NCBI GenBank assembly: GCA_905220665.1
Contig: CAJNAR010000165.1
Coordinates: 1 to 64,000, forward strand
Length of the DNA: 64,000 nt
Reading direction: 5' to 3'
From: Albugo candida
Lineage: Eukaryota > Oomycota > Peronosporomycetes > Albuginales > Albuginaceae
Below the pieces are notes generated by a model. That model was not told where the DNA came from, ran no database searches, and saw only the letters and a program-made list of their open reading frames with translations. The stretch's first letter is position 1; each line of letters opens with the position of its first letter. Positions 1 to 11,026 of this stretch are shown in pieces. The position numbers and the translations under genes were made by a program.

Positions 1-3000
1 ATCATCTGAATGCGTTTATACCATATCCACTTTTCCTCCTCTGCTGCTGGAATAGCCTGATTGGCTTCTCAATAAGAACGTTTCGTCGCCATAGAGATTA
101 CCAGCTGATGTGAAGACAGTCGTGGCTTTTCTCACTATAGACAGGAATTTAAACGTCCTTCGTGAATCGATACTGAAATACATGGACAAATCTTGTTATA
201 ATCATCTGAATGCATTTATACAATATCCACTTTTGATCCTGTGCTGCTGAAATAGCCTGATTGGATTCTCAATAAGAACGTTCGTCGCCATCGAGATTAC
301 CAGAAGATGTGAAGGCAGTAATGGCTTTTCTCCCTGTAGACTGTATTTCAATCGTCTTTCGTGAATCCATACTGAAATACATGCACAAATCTTGTTATAA
401 TCATCTGAATGCGTTTATACCATATCCACTTTTCCTCCTCTGCTGCTGGAATAGCCTGATTGGCTTCTCAATAAGCACGTTCGTCGCCATCGCGATTACC
501 AGAAGATGTGAAGACAGTCATGGCTTTGCCCACCAAAGATACTAATTCAATCGTCTTTCGTGAATCCATACTGGAACATGCACAAATCTTGTTATAATCA
601 TCTGAATGCGTTTATACCATATCCACTTTTCCTCCTCTGCTGCTGGAATAGCCTGATTGGCTTCTCAATAAGCACGTTCGTCGCCATCGCGATTACCAGA
701 AGATGTGAAGACAGTCATGGCTTTGCCCACCAAAGATACTAATTCAATCGTCTTTGTTGAATCCATACTGAAATACATGCACAAATCTTGTTATAATCAT
801 CTGAATGCGTTTATACCATATCCACTTTTCCTCCTCTGCTGCTGGAATAGCCTGATTGGCTTCTCAATAAGAACGTTCGTCGCCATCCAATTACCAGAGA
901 TGTGAAGACAGTCATGGCTTTGCCCACCAAAGATACTAATTTAATCGTCTTTGGTGAATCCATACTGAAATACATGCACAAATCTTGTTATAATCATCTA
1001 AATCCGTTTTTTCCATATCCACTCTTGCTCCTCTGCTGCTGAAATAGCCTGATTGGCTTCTCAATAAGAACGTTTCGTCGCCATAGAGATTACCAGCTGA
1101 TGTGAAGACAGTCGTGGCTTTTCTCACTATAGACAGTAATTTAAACGTCCTTCGTGAATCCATACTGAAATACATGCACAAATCTTGTTATAATCATCTA
1201 AATCCGTTTTTTCCATATCCACTCTTGCTCCTCTGCTGCTGGAATAGCCTGATTGGCTTCTCAATAAGAACGTTTCGTCGCCATAAAGATTACCAGCTGA
1301 TGTGAAGACAGTCGTGGCTTTTCTCACTATAGACAGGAATTTAAACGTCCTTCGTGAATCGATACTGAAATACATGGACAAATCTTGTTATAATCATCTG
1401 AATGCATTTATACAATATCCACTTTTGATCCTGTGCTGCTGAAATAGCGTGATTGGATTCTCAATAAGAACGTTCGTCGCCATCGACATTACCAGAAGAT
1501 GTGAAGGCAGTTATGGCTTTTCTCCCTATAGACTGTATTTCAATCGTCTTTCGTGAATCCATACTGAAATACATGGACAAATTCTGTTATAATCATCTGA
1601 ATGCGTTTATACCATATCCACTTTTCCTCCTCTGCTGCTGAATAGCCTGATTGGCTTCTCAATAAGAACGTTCGTCGCCATCCAATTACCAGAAGATGTG
1701 AAGACAGTCATGGCTTTGCCCACCAAAGATACTAATTCAATCGTCTTTGGTGAATCCATACTGAAATACATGCACAAATCTTGTTATAATCATCTAAATC
1801 CGTTTTTTCCATATCCACTCTTGCTCCTCTGCTGCTGGAATAGCCTGATTGGCTTCTCAATAAGCACGTTCGTCGCCATCGCGATTCCCCGCAGATGTAA
1901 AGCCCGTCGTGTTTTCTCCTAATAGCACCGTCCTTTCCCACGTCCTTCGTGAATCCATACTGAAATACATGCACAAATCTTGTTATAATCATCTAAATCC
2001 GTTTTTTTCCTCCTCTGCTGCTGGAATAGCCTGATTGGCTTCTCAATAAGAACGTTTCGTCGCCATAGAGATTACCAGCTGATGTGAAGACAGTCGTGGC
2101 TTTTCTCACTATAGACAGGAATTTAAACGTCCTTCGTGAATCGATACTGAAATACATGCACAAATCTTGTTATAATCATCTGAATGCGTTTATACCATAT
2201 CCACTTTTCCTCCTCTGCTGCTGGAATAGCCTGATTGGCTTCTCAATAAGAACGTTCGTCGCCATCCAATTACCAGAAGATGTGAAGACAGTCATGGCTT
2301 TGCCCACCAAAGATACTAATTCAATCGTCTTTGGTGAATCCATACTGAAATACATGCACAAATCTTGTTATAATCATCTGAATGCGTTTATACCATATCC
2401 ACTTTTCCTCCTCTGCTGCTGGAATAGCCTGATTGGCTTCTCAATAAGCACGTTCGTCGCCATCGCGATTACCAGAAGATGTGAAGACAGTCATGGCTTT
2501 GCCCACCAAAGATACTAATTCAATCGTCTTTGTTGAATCCATACTGAAATACATGCACAAATCTTGTTATAATCATCTGAATGCGTTTATACCATATCCA
2601 CTTTTCCTCCTCTGCTGCTGGAATAGCCTGATTGGCTTCTCAATAAGAACGTTTCGTCGCCATCCAATTACCAGAAGATGTGAAGACAGTCATGGCTTTG
2701 CCCACCAAAGATACTAATTCAATCGTCTTTGGTGAATCCATACTGAAATACATGCACAAATCTTGTTATAATCATCTAAATCCGTTTTTTCCATATCCAC
2801 TCTTGCTCCTCTGCTGCTGGAATAGCCTGATTGGATTCTCAATAAGAACGTTTGTCGCCATCGAGATTACCAGAAGATGTGAAGGCAGTAATGGCTTTTC
2901 TCCCTATAGACTGTATTTCAATCGTCTTTCGTGAATCCATACTGAAATACATGGACAAATCTGTTATAATCATCTGAATGCGTTTATACCATATCCACTT

Positions 3001-6000
3001 TTCCTCCTCTGCTGCTGGAATAGCCTGATTGGCTTCTCAATAAGAACGTTTCGTCGCCATCCAATTACCAGAAGATGTGAAGACAGTCATGGCTTTGCCC
3101 ACCAAAGATACTAATTCAATCGTCTTTGGTGAATCCATACTGAAATACATGCACAAATCTTGTTATAATCATCTAAATCCGTTTTTTCCATATCCACTCT
3201 TGCTCCTCTGCTGCTGGAATAGCCTGATTGGCTTCTCAATAAGAACGTTTCGTCGCCATAAAGATTACCAGCTGATGTGAAGACAGTCGTGGCTTTGCTC
3301 ACTATAGACTGTATTTCAATCGTCTTTCGTGAATCCATACTGAAATACATGCACAAATCTTGTTATAATCATCTGAATGCATTTATACCATATCCACTTT
3401 TCCTCCTCTGCTGCTGGAATAGCCTGATTGGCTTCTCAATAAGCACGTTCGTCGCCATCGCGATTACCAGAAGATGTGAAGACAGTCATGGCTTTGCCCA
3501 CCAAAGATACTAATTCAATCGTCTTTGGTGAATCCATACTGAAATACATGCACAAATCTTGTTATAATCATCTGAATGCGTTTATACAATATCCACTTTT
3601 GATCCTGTGCTGGTAAAATAGCCTGATTGGATTCTCAATAAGCACGTTCGTCACGATCGAGATTACCAGAAGATGTGAAGGCAGTAATGGCTTTTCTCAC
3701 TATAGACTGTATTTCAATCGTCTTTCGTGAATCCATACTGAAATACATGCACAAATCTTGTTATAATCATCTGAATGCGTTTATACCATATCCACTTTTC
3801 CTCCTCTGCTGCTGGAATAGCCTGATTGGCTTCTCAATAAGAACGTTTCGTCGCCATCCAATTACCAGAAGATGTGAAGACAGTCATGGCTTTGCCCACC
3901 AAAGATACTAATTCAATCGTCTTGGTGAATCCATACTGAAATACATGCACAAATCTTGTTATAATCATCTGAATGCGTTTATACCATATCCACTCTTGCT
4001 CCTCTGCTGCTGGAATAGCCTGATTGGCTTCTCAATAAGCACGTTCGTCGCCATCCAATTACCAGAAGATGTGAAGACAGTCATGGCTTTGCCCACCAAA
4101 GATACTAATTCAATCGTCTTTGGTGAATCCATACTGAAATACATGCACAAATCTTGTTATAATCATCTGAATGCGTTTATACCATATCCACTCTTGCTCC
4201 TCTGCTGCTGGAATAGCCTGATTGGCTTCTCAATAAGCACGTTCGTCGCCATCGCGATTACCAGAAGATGTGAAGACAGTCATGGCTTTGCCCACCAAAG
4301 ATACTAATTCAATCGTCTTTGGTGAATCCATACTGAAATACATGCACAAATCTTGTTATAATCATCTGAATGCGTTTATACAATATCCACTTTTGATCCT
4401 GTGCTGGTAAAATAGCCTGATTGGCTTCTCAATAAGAACGTTCGTCGCCATCCAATTACCAGAAGATGTGAAGACAGTCATGGCTTTGCCCACCAAAGAT
4501 ACTAATTCAATGGTCTTTGGTGAATCCATACTGAAATACATGCACAAATCTTGTTATAATCATCTAAATCCGTTTTTTCCATATCCACTCTTGCTCCTCT
4601 GCTGCTGAAATAGCCTGATTGGCTTCTCAATAAGAACGTTTCGTCGCCATAAAGATTACCAGCTGATGTGAAGACAGTCGTGGCTTTTCTCACTATAGAC
4701 AGTAATTTAAACGTCCTTCGTGAATCGATACTGAAATACATGGACAAATCTTGTTATAATCATCTGAATGCGTTTATACCATATCCACTTTTCCTCCTCT
4801 GCTGCTGGAATAGCCTGATTGGCTTCTCAATAAGCACGTTCGTCGCCATCGCGATTACCAGAAGATGTGAAGACAGTCATGGCTTTGCCCACCAAAGATA
4901 CTAATTCAATCGTCTTTGTTGAATCCATACTGAAATACATGCACAAATCTTGTTATAATCATCTGAATGCGTTTATACAATATCCACTTTTGATCCTGTG
5001 CTGGTAAAATAGCCTGATTGGATTCTCAATAAGCACGTTCGTCACGATCGAGATTACCAGAAGATGTGAAGGCAGTAATGGCTTTTCTCACTATAGACTG
5101 TATTTCAATCGTCTTTCGTGAATCCATACTGAAATACATGCACAAATCTTGTTATAATCATCTGAATGCGTTTATACCATATCCACTTTTCCTCCTCTGC
5201 TGCTGGAATAGCCTGATTGGCTTCTCAATAAGAACGTTCGTCGCCATCCAATTACCAGAAGATGTGAAGACAGTCATGGCTTTGCCCACCAAAGATACTA
5301 ATTCAATCGTCTTTGGTGAATCCATACTGAAATACATGCACAAATCTTGTTATAATCATCTGAATGCGTTTATACCATATCCACTTTTCCTCCTCTGCTG
5401 CTGGAATAGCCTGATTGGCTTCTCAATAAGCACGTTCGTCGCCATCGCGATTACCAGAAGATGTGAAGACAGTCATGGCTTTGCCCACCAAAGATACTAA
5501 TTCAATCGTCTTTGTTGAATCCATACTGAAATACATGCACAAATCTTGTTATAATCATCTGAATGCGTTTATACCATATCCACTCTTGCTCCTCTGCTGC
5601 TGGAATAGCCTGATTGGCTTCTCAATAAGCACGTTCGTCGCCATCGCGATTACCAGAAGATGTGAAGACAGTCATGGCTTTGCCCACCAAAGATACTAAT
5701 TCAATCGTCTTTGGTGAATCCATACTGAAATACATGCACAAATCTTGTTATAATCATCTGAATGCGTTTATACCATATCCACTTTTCCTCCTCTGCTGCT
5801 GGAATAGCCTGATTGGCTTCTCAATAAGAACGTTCGTCGCCATCCAATTACCAGAAGATGTGAAGACAGTCATGGCTTTGCCCACCAAAGATACTAATTC
5901 AATCGTCTTTGGTGAATCCATACTGAAATACATGCACAAATCTTGTTATAATCATCTGAATGCGTTTATACCATATCCACTCTTGCTCCTCTGCTGCTGG

Positions 6001-7330
6001 AATAGCCTGATTGGCTTCTCAATAAGCACGTTCGTCGCCATCGCGATTACCAGAAGATGTGAAGACAGTCATGGCTTTGCCCACCAAAGATACTAATTCA
6101 ATCGTCTTTCGTGAATCCATACTGAAATACATGCACAAATCTTGTTATAATCATCTGAATGCGTTTATACCATATCCACTTTTCCTCCTCTGCTGCTGGA
6201 ATAGCCTGATTGGCTTCTCAATAAGAACGTTCGTCGCCATCCAATTACCAGAAGATGTGAAGACAGTCATGGCTTTGCCCACCAAAGATACTAATTCAAT
6301 CGTCTTTGGTGAGTCCATACTGAAATACATGCACAAATCTTGTTATAATCATCTGAATGCGTTTATACCATATCCACTCTTGCTCCTCTGCTGCTGGAAT
6401 AGCCTGATTGGCTTCTCAATAAGCACGTTCGTCGCCATCGCGATTACCAGAAGATGTGAAGACAGTCATGGCTTTGCCCACCAAAGATACTAATTCAATC
6501 GTCTTTCGTGAATCCATACTGAAATACATGCACAAATCTTGTTATAATCATCTGAATGCGTTTATACCATATCCACTTTTCCTCCTCTGCTGCTGGAATA
6601 GCCTGATTGGCTTCTCAATAAGAACGTTCGTCGCCATCCAATTACCAGAAGATGTGAAGACAGTCATGGCTTTGCCCACCAAAGATACTAATTCAATCGT
6701 CTTTGGTGAGTCCATACTGAAATACATGCACAAATCTTGTTATAATCATCTGAATGCGTTTATACCATATCCACTCTTGCTCCTCTGCTGCTGGAATAGC
6801 CTGATTGGCTTCTCAATAAGAACGTTCGTCGCCATCGCGATTACCAGAAGATGTGAAGACAGTCATGGCTTTGCCCACCAAAGATACTAATTCAATCGTC
6901 TTTCGTGAATCCATACTGAAATACATGCACAAATCTTGTTATAATCATCTAAATCCGTTTTTTCCATATCCACTCTTGCTCCTCTGCTGCTGAAGTAGCC
7001 TGATTGGCTTCTCAATAAGAACGTTCGTCGCCATCGCGATTACCAGAGATGTGAAGACGGTCATGGCTTTTGTCACTATAGACGATAATTCAATTGCCTT
7101 TCGTGTATCTATGATACGGAACTGTATTTCAAATCTTCTTGTGATCATTAAGAACCGTTTATACCATATCAACCTTTGATCCTGCACTGCTGAAATAGTC
7201 AGATTGGCTTCTGAGCAAGAGCGTAAGTCATCATCGAGATTACCATAGGATGCGAAAACAGGCAATGCTTTTCTCACTTTAGACACTAATCAATCATCTT
7301 TCGTGCATCCATGATACGGAAATGTATTTG
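1..7330. repeat. Satellite array of ~198-199-nt monomers
   Basis: About 37 head-to-tail copies of one unit cover this stretch without a gap. The landmark GATGTGAAG recurs every 198-199 nt (near 307, 506, 704 and so on to the right end). Monomers fall into recognisable variants. One carries CCAATTACCAG or CGCGATTACCAG before the landmark and GCCCACCAAAG after it. A second has ACCAGCTGATGTG with TTAAACGTCC. A third has GAAGGCAGTAATGG with TTGATCCTGTGC. Variants are interspersed, so the array has been reshuffled by unequal exchange. It begins before base 1. No gene is supported inside it: open frames arise because some monomers are 198 nt (66 codons). Centromeric, pericentromeric or subtelomeric placement is possible; the sequence does not decide. 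Confidence 0.97.
5463..6890. repeat. 397-nt higher-order dimers within the satellite
   Basis: In this part of the array two monomer variants alternate regularly. One has CCACTTTTCCTCC with a CCAATTACC junction. The other has CCACTCTTGCTCC with a CGCGATTACC junction. The composite period is 397 nt (198 + 199). Units beginning at 5662, 6059 and 6456 are nearly identical to one another, more alike than neighbouring monomers within a unit. This is higher-order repeat structure and implies the most recent amplification happened here, close to the decayed right edge. Confidence 0.85.
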
Positions 7331-7920
7331 CAAATCTTGTTCAGATCATCTAAAACATTTCAGGATTCTGTATGCCTTGCTAACGTCTTTCGTGCATCGA
7401 ATAAAGCGAAGTATATGTACAAATCTTGTTATATCTATCTAAGACCTGACATACTATAGCAACATGGGTTCCCGTGCTGCTGTAATAGTCTAGAATACCT
7501 CGTCGAAAAGAACGTAAAGTCGCGAAGTGGAATACAATATTATGCGAGCACAGTCGTGGTTTGTCTTAGCTGATAGACGACGTATAGGGTCTGTCGTGCA
7601 TTCAACATAGCAAAATATATTTACAAATCGTCTTGTAATCATCTGAAACCTTTTATACAATATCAACTTTGGATCCTGTGCTTCTGTAGTGGCCTAGATT
7701 GACTCCTCAATAAAAGCGTAAAGTATCAATCAAGATTACCATAATATGCGGAAACACTCGTAGCTTTTCTCAGTTCATAAACTAAGTAAAACATCTGTCG
7801 TGCATCCGTTATAGCAAAGTGTATAAAGAAATCTCATCATAATTATCTAAAGCCTTTTATACTATATCAAGATGGGGTTCTGTGCTTTTACAGTGCACAC
7901 CACCTATAGCCTGTAACTTT
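7331..7920. repeat. Decayed satellite monomers at the array edge
   Basis: At least three strongly diverged monomers follow the clean array. They keep recognisable pieces in the right order and spacing: CAAATCTTGTT, ATCATCTAAA, TTTATAC.ATATCAA, a CTGTGCT block, and 'ATTACCATA.TATGCG' in place of 'ATTACCAGAAGATGTG'. Divergence rises from left to right, the usual pattern at a satellite edge where exchange no longer homogenises copies. From 7,920 to 8,140 I see only AT-rich sequence. Confidence 0.8.
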
Positions 7921-8143
7921 TAAGGGCTTAGTAAATTCACTACTCTTCACGCATAAATCATCGCGTAACAAAAACAGAGATTTTATATGATACATACAGT
8001 CTAGTGCTTCAAAACAAAAGGATTGGATTATTAAATTGGATGATTTTTTGATAATTTAAAGGCTCTAAAAGTTGCCTTGTTTCTCTATATTTAACTAGAA
8101 TTTCCTATTAAAGCGTAAACTTTGGCCGCCATCAGTGGGCAAA

Positions 8144-8166
8144 TTAGGGTGTAGGGTTTAGGGTTT
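8144..8166 (+). repeat. Short telomere-like TTTAGGG run
   Basis: A degenerate run of about three units (TTAGGG, TGTAGGG, TTTAGGG, then TTTGAG) matches the TTTAGGG telomere unit of plants and reported for oomycetes. It lies where the transposase pseudogene ends, next to the satellite edge. It is too short to be a chromosome end. It may be an interstitial telomeric scrap, part of the transposon end, or chance. Confidence 0.45.
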
Positions 8167-10319
8167 GAGTACAAGTGTAATATATTATCTTTATGTTATA
8201 CTTACAGCTCCATACAGTAGCTACTAAAGCATTGCTGTCTGTGTGAACTGAGTCTGGAACTCTTCGATGTGATCCGTACTTTCTCATACCATATTCCGCG
8301 GATTTTACGGTTGGATTTTTCCGATACACATCCATATAAAGGAAGCACTTTCTAGCATGGCGACGGATTGTTGCGAGAGAAACTGGGGCAAGTGCTTTCG
8401 GAACTGTCGCGACCAATCCTTTCCATGTGTAATCACAATTTTTCCTTTGTATATCGTTTTGCTTCCCCCAAAATGTTTCTATAAAATTAAATTCGCAATG
8501 AAATTTGGGGTAAAATATGATGAGATGGCCCGCCGCGGTGATTATCTCTTCCAACAAACCTTTTTGAGCTTTAAGGACTGGCTGATTCTGAATAACACTG
8601 CGGCCGCAGCAGCTACCTGTGTCACCACATTTACACCGGCAATCCAGACGAAGGTTTTTCTTCCAAAGGTTGCGTTCCTGCAGGACGATCTTTATTCCCT
8701 TTGGTTGTCCAGCCAGAGGGTGATCTGCGGGTAATTCCATGGATTGCGATGTCCCATCTCCAAACATTCCATTCCGCATCACCGGTTGCTTTCCTCCCGG
8801 TCCAAGTTATATCCGTTGAGATACGAGAGCATCTTCACCAAATGCTGCGTGGCTAGTCGCATTGTCGAAAGCGAAGAGAACTTTTGCATTGGGAAACTGC
8901 GCATCGAAAATGGGAATTGCAGCATCCCGTACTTGCTTATGAAAGTCTTCCGCAGACAACCAACCATCATAGTTCTTGCCGGGATATGTGATTCTGCAGG
9001 TCTCTTCTGGAAGATTGCTGTGTTGAAGCTTCTTTTCTTTGATCAAAGCTAGTCGACCCCCTTAAAAAAGACAGAATTGTTAACTCTTGATCAAAGTAAT
9101 GAGCGAAAAACTCTAAGATAATATACTTACCAACATCAGTCAGGAATTCGCTGACATGTATCGATCTTCCAGCCCCCTTCTTCCGCAGTGGCTGTTCGCC
9201 ATCAGGAAGCCATAGCTTCTTCTGGCCAGCATGGGCGGCAAATGTGCTTTCATCATGCGTCACTAGGATGATGGCATCTCTGGCAGGCCAAATCTCCGAT
9301 TCCATTTCCGGCCCAACCAAGTCCGCCATAAAGGGCTCATACATTCTCATTCGTTCCAAAAACTGAGTACGATATGCCACGAAATCTGCTCGTTCATGGC
9401 CATCAACGTACATGCCTTTCTTCACCTCTTAATAACGTAGGCCAAGTAACCCATCCAACGGGTCACAGTGCTGAGGTAGATAGATGCGGTGGGATCAATT
9501 TTTGGAAGTATTTGCTCGCTTACATGCTTGGGAAAATCCGTCGGTATTATACAGAATTTATTGTTTCGAAGGTAAAGCTCCACATCTGCAATGACATCTT
9601 CATCCTCTAGTAAACTGATTGTGTTAATATGCTTTTCCTGCTTGTTCTCGGAAATAAAACCAGTTTCAAGATATGTACGTCCCCAGCCACGATTCATCTC
9701 GGCAAACCAACGCCCTTTTCCATTTGCCGCCGCAATTATTTTCGAGGCAGCAACTCTCTATTTTGCAATCACGATATACCGTTAATAATTGCGCTAGAGA
9801 ATGTGCAAATGAGTTAACTATACCTCACTGCCGCAGAGTAAAATCCTTAAGTATCCTGCAACAGAGGCAAGACGCAGCCGCATGATTTTCACCTGTGATT
9901 CATTTTGTTTTCCCAGTTTCACAAGCGCTCTTTGAAGATTGTCGTGAGAATAAAGAGGTCTTTCATCTATCGAGTCCTCGCTTTCAGAGTCTATAGGCTG
10001 ACGCTGTGTGGCTTTCGCCTTGAAGTATGTCTCTAGCTTTATTGAACCAATAGCTGCTTTTTCCTGCGCTCCTCTTTTGCGCCACTTCGTTCTGTCGGAA
10101 TCTCCAAGGTACCGAGAAGGCCGTTTACAAGCAGACTCAATACTCACAAAAATGTTTTCCGTTTGCTCTTACTCAAAATCCTCGAATTCAACTTCTAAAT
10201 CCGCCTTTTACATCGCTCTTATTTTCGATAGTTGAACTTGATATATTTCTGGCTTTTTTCGTCTCATAAGCAGCCCGCATAGCTTTCATATGACGTTGCT
10301 GTTTTGATGTTCGAGGCAT
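8144..10319 (-). pseudogene. DDE transposase (IS630/Tc1-mariner-like), broken copy 1
   Basis: The minus strand carries a near-full-length DDE endonuclease of a type widespread in fungal genomes. The inferred start is the ATG at 10319 (MPRTSKQQ). A Y-GDS-T-WRK motif follows near 10,110, then the DGHER motif near 9,405. The three catalytic acidic residues can be placed: THDEST (~9,255), FDNATSH (~8,855) and FIETFWG (~8,480). A probable intron lies at about 9,061-9,134 (GTAAGT donor) and another between about 9,755 and 9,825. The copy is dead: there is a one-base frameshift at ~9,425 (upstream frame ends IKR-stop, downstream frame reads KKGMYVDG), an in-frame TAA at ~8,805 between SQRI and LGPGGK, and a further frame change near 10,190. 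A second copy lies at 25,092. The precise superfamily name is uncertain; the DDE assignment is firm. Confidence 0.88.
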
Positions 10320-10539
10320 GCTGCTTAGTTCAATGGGCTGGCACAAAAAAGGAATGTGTTTTGTTGTCAAATGAGCAGGATGGTTGGTATCAAGATTAAA
10401 TGTGATTAGGAAAAAGCTGTTGGAATGGTATTGGGGGGTTGAATTTACGCCAATTATATTCGTTGACGGTTTATGTTTGATATTTTTCAATTTTGGCCGC
10501 AAAAAATAATAATCACAGGTTATAGATGACTTGCACTAT

Positions 10540-10920
10540 ATAAGGGTCAACGTTGTGTCTTGGATGAATGCCTCTAACCGTACTAAATATTACCGCAACA
10601 TTCGAAAACAATCGAGACTGTTCTCAGTTGGTAGACAAAGGAAATAATTTTTCGTGAATCCTTGTCAGCCAAATATATATAACGTGGGGTCCTGTACTGT
10701 ACAGTTCTGTTAGAATAGTCGCGGTTGTCTCCTGGATGTGTGCATAAAGCCAAGAGCAATAAGGTTTCCTTAAATTCGGGACAATAGTGGCTTTTCTTCG
10801 TTGGTAGACTAATAAAAAAGCCTTTCATAAATCATTTCTGGCAAAGTATAAATTCATCATCTTCTGACAAAACCTTTATACTACATCAGCATGGTATGAT
10901 ATGCAGACATTCAACAAGCG
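10540..10920. repeat. Satellite relic beyond the transposon
   Basis: Two strongly decayed monomers can be read here. The blocks 'TGTTCTCAGTTGGTAGAC', 'TTTTCGTGAATCC', 'GGGGTCCTGT' and 'CCTTTATACTACATCAGCATGG' keep the order seen in the decayed monomers at 7,560-7,880. This shows the array's old edge once ran through this point and that the transposon copy at 8,144-10,319 was inserted into it. Confidence 0.6.
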
Positions 10921-11026
10921 CACTCGGGGCTAGTTGGTGTAGTGCTTCCGGCAATTCGTCCATTCTAGGTGATAAATATCCACGCATATATTTGATTTCT
11001 TTTCTATTCCGTTTTATCAATGGAGT

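Noticed and set aside
309..6890. Many 60-144-codon open frames on both strands in the satellite
   Set aside because: They repeat with the monomer, depend on whether a monomer is 198 or 199 nt, and lack starts or context of their own.
1..7330. CRISPR-like or LTR-type repeat structure
   Set aside because: The repeats are long, contiguous and without unique spacers, in a eukaryotic setting; this is a satellite.
8144..8166. True chromosome end
   Set aside because: Only about three degenerate units, with genes and repeats continuing on both sides.
10490..10510. Terminal inverted repeat pairing with GGCCGCC at ~8,124 for the first DDE element
   Set aside because: The shared TTTGGCCGC word is in direct orientation and too short to support an element boundary.
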